Below are positions 7,148-7,488 of a stretch of DNA of 7,488 bases, piece after piece. How positions within the stretch are numbered: the first letter of the stretch is position 1; every line of letters begins with the position of its first letter. The stretch covers positions 1-7,488 of the forward strand of contig JAISVO010000058.1 of the NCBI GenBank assembly GCA_031271525.1, written 5' to 3'. The notes under the pieces are model-generated. The model did no database searches. It was not told the DNA's origin and was given only the letters and a program-made list of their open reading frames with translations. This DNA comes from Oscillospiraceae bacterium (lineage in GTDB: Bacteria > Bacillota > Clostridia > Oscillospirales > UBA929). The position numbers and the translations under genes are program-made.

Positions 7148-7488
7148 GCTTGCCGCCCTGATTTTCGCGACGCTGCTGACCCTGACCGCGCCGGCCCTCG
7201 CCTATGTGCCCACCATGCGGGACACCGGGATGCCCGAGCCGATGGTGGAGTATGAGCTGACCGCACTTCCCGAGGGGGAGGGCGAATTTACCCTGCTGGA
7301 AGAGGCCGGGGACTTAAAAGTCTATTACCGGGACGACCGCGACCTGTTCGCGGTGGTGGATTCCCGGAACGGCTACACTTGGAAGTCTGGGCTGGACGTC
7401 CCGTTCAACCAGGTCATTGACCGGGCAGTGAACTACGCGGATACCCCGGAGGAAAAGCTCGCCGCCGCCATACCCAAAGAGGAGAACC
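7128..7488 (+). CDS. N-terminus of a secreted DUF5696-like protein (runs off the window)
   Basis: The frame opens with ATG at 7128 and stays open to the right edge, giving 120 residues of a longer protein. Residues 1-25 form a classic signal peptide: MRRVRFK, a hydrophobic core (LAALIFATLLTLTAPALA) and an ALA cleavage site. The mature part contains GDLKVYYRDDRDLFAVVDSR followed by NGYTWKSG. This pattern, in which a strand carrying a lone statement of the object is followed by VVD-x-R-x-G-x-x-W-x-S, recalls the start of DUF5696 proteins, which are large secreted proteins of unknown function found next to sugar importers in Paenibacillus and Clostridia. The start overlaps the Yip1 gene by 20 nt and has its own GGGAGG site. 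A glycan-acting enzyme or binding role would fit the operon, but no catalytic region lies inside the window, and the family assignment rests on a short match from memory. Confidence 0.75.
   Translation, partial: MRRVRFKLAALIFATLLTLTAPALAYVPTMRDTGMPEPMVEYELTALPEGEGEFTLLEEAGDLKVYYRDDRDLFAVVDSRNGYTWKSGLDVPFNQVIDRAVNYADTPEEKLAAAIPKEEN

Overview
This window is a dense, single-direction (+ strand) carbohydrate-uptake operon. The DNA is GC-rich, strongly so at third codon positions. Ribosome binding sites are strong and purine-rich, and one start is TTG and another GTG. The extracytoplasmic proteins are of Gram-positive type. Together these suggest a high-GC Firmicute (Clostridia or Paenibacillus-like). 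That is an inference, because no rRNA or marker gene is present.

Layout: positions 2-307 are the 3' end of an upstream gene of uncertain identity, followed by a strong intrinsic-terminator-like hairpin (319-353). From 381 onward the genes are packed with almost no gaps. First comes a very large solute-binding protein with two N-terminal beta-sandwich (carbohydrate-binding-like) domains (381-3305). Two inner-membrane permeases of the sugar ABC importer type follow (3302-4231 and 4243-5112). Next is a secreted/membrane fusion protein with an NHL beta-propeller, a TPR-like segment and a Yip1-type membrane domain (5126-7147). The window ends in the start of a secreted protein resembling the DUF5696 family (7128 to the edge). 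Junctions are a 4-nt ATGA overlap, an 11-nt gap, a 13-nt gap and a 20-nt overlap, so the block is very probably co-transcribed and partly translationally coupled.

How the genes may work together: the large binding protein would capture an oligosaccharide or glycan-derived ligand outside the membrane, and the two permeases would form the channel. No ATPase gene is in the window, so the energy-coupling subunit must be encoded elsewhere, as with shared MsmX-type ATPases. The propeller/TPR/Yip1 protein and the DUF5696-like protein have no established role. Their position suggests accessory work at the cell surface, such as glycan processing, presentation or complex assembly. The most interesting part of the window is this partly uncharacterised uptake system: its unusual binding protein, its propeller-Yip1 fusion and the DUF5696 partner. 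I saw no tRNA, rRNA, CRISPR array, mobile element or gene-free stretch above 300 bases.
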